Origin: a bacterium
GTDB lineage: Bacteria; Auribacterota; UBA3054; B51-G9
Direction: 5' to 3'
DNA: 8,297 nt
NCBI GenBank assembly: GCA_029939815.1
Contig: JAOZSF010000068.1
Location: forward strand, 1-8,297
Positions 6,375-8,297 of this stretch are shown here, in pieces. Position 1 is the first letter of the stretch, and each line of letters opens with the position of its first letter. Made by a program: the position numbers and the translations under genes. The notes beneath the pieces were generated by a model. That model was not told the DNA's origin. It searched no databases and saw only the letters and a list, made by a program, of their open reading frames with translations.

Positions 6375-7274
6375 TTAAAATAAAGATGTCATAAAATAAT
6401 AATATAAGGGAGCCGTAAAAACCCATGAATCAAATCTATCCATCATTCCGCCGTGTCCGGGAATAAGAGAACTTGAGTCCTTTACACCTGCATCACGCTT
6501 CATCGCAGATTCTATTAAATCGCCTGCCGGAATAACCATAATGGTAGCAACGCCAAGCATTAATCTTTGAAAAAGCGAAAAATTCGGTAAAGTATAACCA
6601 AAAAGAACAGCGGCTAACAGCGTAGCTATAGCTCCGCCTGCAAATCCTGCCCAGGTTTTATTTGGACTAATTAAAGGAGAAAATTTCGGACTGTTTTTTC
6701 CCAACAGTTTTCCCGTATAATAAGCACAGTTATCGTTCAAGGCAATCATTGTGCATAGCATGATAATTGCTCCAAAGCCGCCAGGCAACTTATGCAAGCG
6801 CAAAAAGTGCATGGGCATCCATCCCCAGTAGATAAGACCGAGTAACTGCAACCCGACTATTCTTGTTATGTCTTTGTATGAACCACGAAAAAGCTGTACA
6901 GTAAAATAAATAAAAATTGCGAGAAGTGGAATTGCGTGAAAAATATCTTGCCGGTCATAGTGTATCGCAAGCGCCATAAGAATCAGTAAAAAAACTGCGA
7001 TTATTAATTGTGGCGCCCCGCAAACATCGTTCATTTTGTAAAATTCACGAATAGATATAATTGCAATCGGTAAAATAATACACGCAAAAACAAGCCAACC
7101 GGCATAAGCGCCAAAAATAAACAGAGAAAAAATAACAAGCCACATCAGAATCGCTGCTTTGATATTGCGACCCCAGTTAGTTTTTCGAAATGCATAGGTA
7201 AGAAGCGAAGCGCCGCCAAAAACGAATGCGTAAATGATACAGGTTGTTTTTAATATTTCAAAGTTATTTATCAT
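6375..7274 (-). CDS. cdsA: Phosphatidate cytidylyltransferase (CDP-diglyceride synthase)
   Basis: The product converts CTP and phosphatidate to CDP-diacylglycerol, the branch-point precursor of bacterial phospholipids, in the inner membrane. It has 299 residues and about eight hydrophobic segments, both normal for CdsA. The full CdsA signature is present at about residues 256-282: SAMKRDAGVKD, then PGHGG, then DRFD. The GD before it (251-252), the SPNKTW loop (203-208) and the ND in the preceding helix (180-181) are also intact. A longer reading frame starts at 7313, but the ATG at 7274 has a strong AAAGGAG eight bases upstream and begins directly with MINNFEILK. The extra 13 residues of the longer form are the QueG-like gene read in another frame. 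The chosen start overlaps the end of that gene by 11 bases. This is probably the active partner of the degenerate CdsA-like protein further down the operon. Confidence 0.95.
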   Translation of the reverse strand: MINNFEILKTTCIIYAFVFGGASLLTYAFRKTNWGRNIKAAILMWLVIFSLFIFGAYAGWLVFACIILPIAIISIREFYKMNDVCGAPQLIIAVFLLILMALAIHYDRQDIFHAIPLLAIFIYFTVQLFRGSYKDITRIVGLQLLGLIYWGWMPMHFLRLHKLPGGFGAIIMLCTMIALNDNCAYYTGKLLGKNSPKFSPLISPNKTWAGFAGGAIATLLAAVLFGYTLPNFSLFQRLMLGVATIMVIPAGDLIESAMKRDAGVKDSSSLIPGHGGMMDRFDSWVFTAPLYYYFMTSLF

Positions 7275-8297
7275 TTGTGATTCTCCTTTCTGCCCAATCC
7301 GCATAAATTCCAAGATATGAATCGCTTTTTAAAGGCTGTATATCGTTAAGTAAAGACTTATCGCCAAGGTTGCCTGCTGCAACCAAAGCGTTACGTTTAT
7401 AAACTTCCAGATTTCCGCTTGCATGTACAAAAGTCTCCGGCAAGACTTCCTTTCCTTTAAAAAAAGTTGACATTACTTTTTGAAGAATTTTTTGGAAAAG
7501 TTTATTTTTCATCAGAAAATTCAGAAATCGATGGCTTGACATCTTATCAGTTATTCCGGCGATAACATCTCTTTGAAATGATTCTTCAGACATTCTTAAA
7601 AGATTAACAAGTGGCGGGTACATACCCATCAAATCAGGAAGGAGACTTTCAACATCCGACTTTGGCTTGAGATTTTTATTTATCGGGCAAGCTTCCTGAC
7701 ACACATCGCAGCCAAGAATATAATTGTCAAATGCGGGAAGATATTCTTCTGAAACATCTCGCGAAGTAAGCATATAAGTTACACATTTTCGGGGGTCAAG
7801 TCGGCGGGGTTCGTAAAGCGCTGATGTCGGGCAAGCTTTTAGACAAAGATCACAATCTCCGCACAGGTCATCCGTAAAAGGTTTGTCGGCTTCCATTTCG
7901 GCTGTTGTAACAATAGATTGATATGCCACCCAACTGCCGCATTCTTCATTCATAACAAGGTTGTGCTTGCCAATACTACCAAGTCCGGCGCGAACTGCCG
8001 CTTCTTTTCGATGGGCTCCAATAACAGCTTTGTATCCTTTCTTTTGCAAGAAAGAACGCATAAGCCGGGCGCGTTTAAGTATTCCAAGATGACCGTAATT
8101 TACTATCCTTCCCATTTTGCCGCGACAACCTGCTGGTTCAGATTCTTCCGTCAGATAATAAAAACCTATTACTATAACAGATTTCGCATCCGGAAGAACC
8201 TTAAGCGGTTGCGCCATTCTTTGCCAACCTTCTATTCGATAAGCAAACCTTTCCTGATAATGTTTTTTGCGCAAATCAAGTTCATCAAGAAATCTGT
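7264..8297 (-). CDS. QueG-like double [4Fe-4S] reductase, 5' end outside window
   Basis: This protein belongs to the COG1600 family, whose best-known member is epoxyqueuosine reductase QueG, a cobalamin and iron-sulfur enzyme of tRNA queuosine synthesis. The frame is open to the right edge (the residues before the TTG at 8274 read RFLDELD), so the N-terminus, probably some 40-60 residues, is missing. Numbering from that TTG codon, eight cysteines fit two [4Fe-4S] clusters: C138, C141, C144, C148, C164, C189, C192 and C196, in the pattern CxxCxxCxxxCP, then C, then CxxCxxxCP. The AVRAGLGSIGKHNL segment (93-106) is typical of the family, and a HEAT-like C-terminus (294-331) is kept. The region before AGLG normally carries a VDxxPVxER motif with the proposed catalytic Asp. 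Here it reads IGAHRKEA with no Asp. It is therefore a divergent homologue, and its reaction is uncertain. It overlaps cdsA by 11 bases and lies at the visible head of the lipid operon. Confidence 0.85.
   Translation of the reverse strand, partial: RFLDELDLRKKHYQERFAYRIEGWQRMAQPLKVLPDAKSVIVIGFYYLTEESEPAGCRGKMGRIVNYGHLGILKRARLMRSFLQKKGYKAVIGAHRKEAAVRAGLGSIGKHNLVMNEECGSWVAYQSIVTTAEMEADKPFTDDLCGDCDLCLKACPTSALYEPRRLDPRKCVTYMLTSRDVSEEYLPAFDNYILGCDVCQEACPINKNLKPKSDVESLLPDLMGMYPPLVNLLRMSEESFQRDVIAGITDKMSSHRFLNFLMKNKLFQKILQKVMSTFFKGKEVLPETFVHASGNLEVYKRNALVAAGNLGDKSLLNDIQPLKSDSYLGIYADWAERRITNDK
7283..7289 (-). promoter_or_regulatory. Strong ribosome binding site that decides the cdsA start
   Basis: AAAGGAG on the minus strand, eight bases before the ATG at 7274, lies inside the last codons of the QueG-like gene. 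It supports the shorter cdsA form over the ATG at 7313. Confidence 0.75.

Larger units (their letters stand above)
1775..8297 (-). other. Probable seven-gene phospholipid operon
   Basis: All seven minus-strand genes run in one direction with junctions of -11, +4, +19, -4, +22 and +26 bases. The -11 and -4 overlaps and the +4 gap suggest translational coupling. No terminator or clear promoter is visible between them. The promoter must lie beyond the right edge unless the PDZ gene has its own. Core lipid enzymes (cdsA, the CDP-alcohol phosphatidyltransferase and plsC) alternate with proteins of unknown role. Confidence 0.7.

Noticed and set aside
7275..7313. A 13-residue N-terminal extension of CdsA starting at 7313.
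   Set aside because: These codons are the end of the QueG-like gene in another frame, and the strong Shine-Dalgarno points to the ATG at 7274.

Overview
The window is an AT-rich piece of a bacterial chromosome. Signal-peptide and inner-membrane proteins, together with a complete glycerophospholipid branch, suggest a Gram-negative-type bacterium. Nothing in it fixes the phylum. The mix of lipid, PDZ/TPR and secreted-protease genes would suit a low-to-mid GC member of the PVC or Elusimicrobia-like groups, but that is a guess. There are no RNA genes, insertion sequences, CRISPR arrays or phage genes.

Layout. Bases 1-168 are an AT-rich leader with a promoter-like -10 element. They precede one plus-strand gene (169-1647) for a secreted zinc-metalloprotease-like protein. 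A 127-base convergent spacer (1648-1774) without a clear terminator follows. Everything else, 1775 to the right edge, is a tightly packed minus-strand gene run, read right to left: a QueG-like double 4Fe-4S protein (cut by the window edge), cdsA, an amidohydrolase-2 family protein, a CDP-alcohol phosphatidyltransferase, plsC, a second CdsA-like membrane protein, and a membrane protein with TPR-like helices and a PDZ domain. Junctions are -11, +4, +19, -4, +22 and +26 bases, so one transcript with translational coupling at several points is likely.

How the genes work together. PlsC makes phosphatidic acid, CdsA turns it into CDP-diacylglycerol, and a CDP-alcohol phosphatidyltransferase uses that product to make a phospholipid. 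Three consecutive steps of phospholipid synthesis are therefore encoded side by side.

The unusual parts are these. (1) The second CdsA-like protein keeps the fold and the C-terminal helix pattern but has lost nearly every catalytic residue of the CdsA signature and the SPNKTW-type loop, so it looks like a pseudoenzyme beside an intact CdsA. (2) The phosphatidyltransferase has Asn in place of two of the four canonical metal/catalytic Asp residues and Val in place of the Arg. (3) A divergent QueG-like iron-sulfur protein and a metal-dependent hydrolase are locked into the same operon. The cluster resembles the E. coli ynbA/ynbB type of uncharacterised lipid genes, and the lipid it makes cannot be read from sequence.
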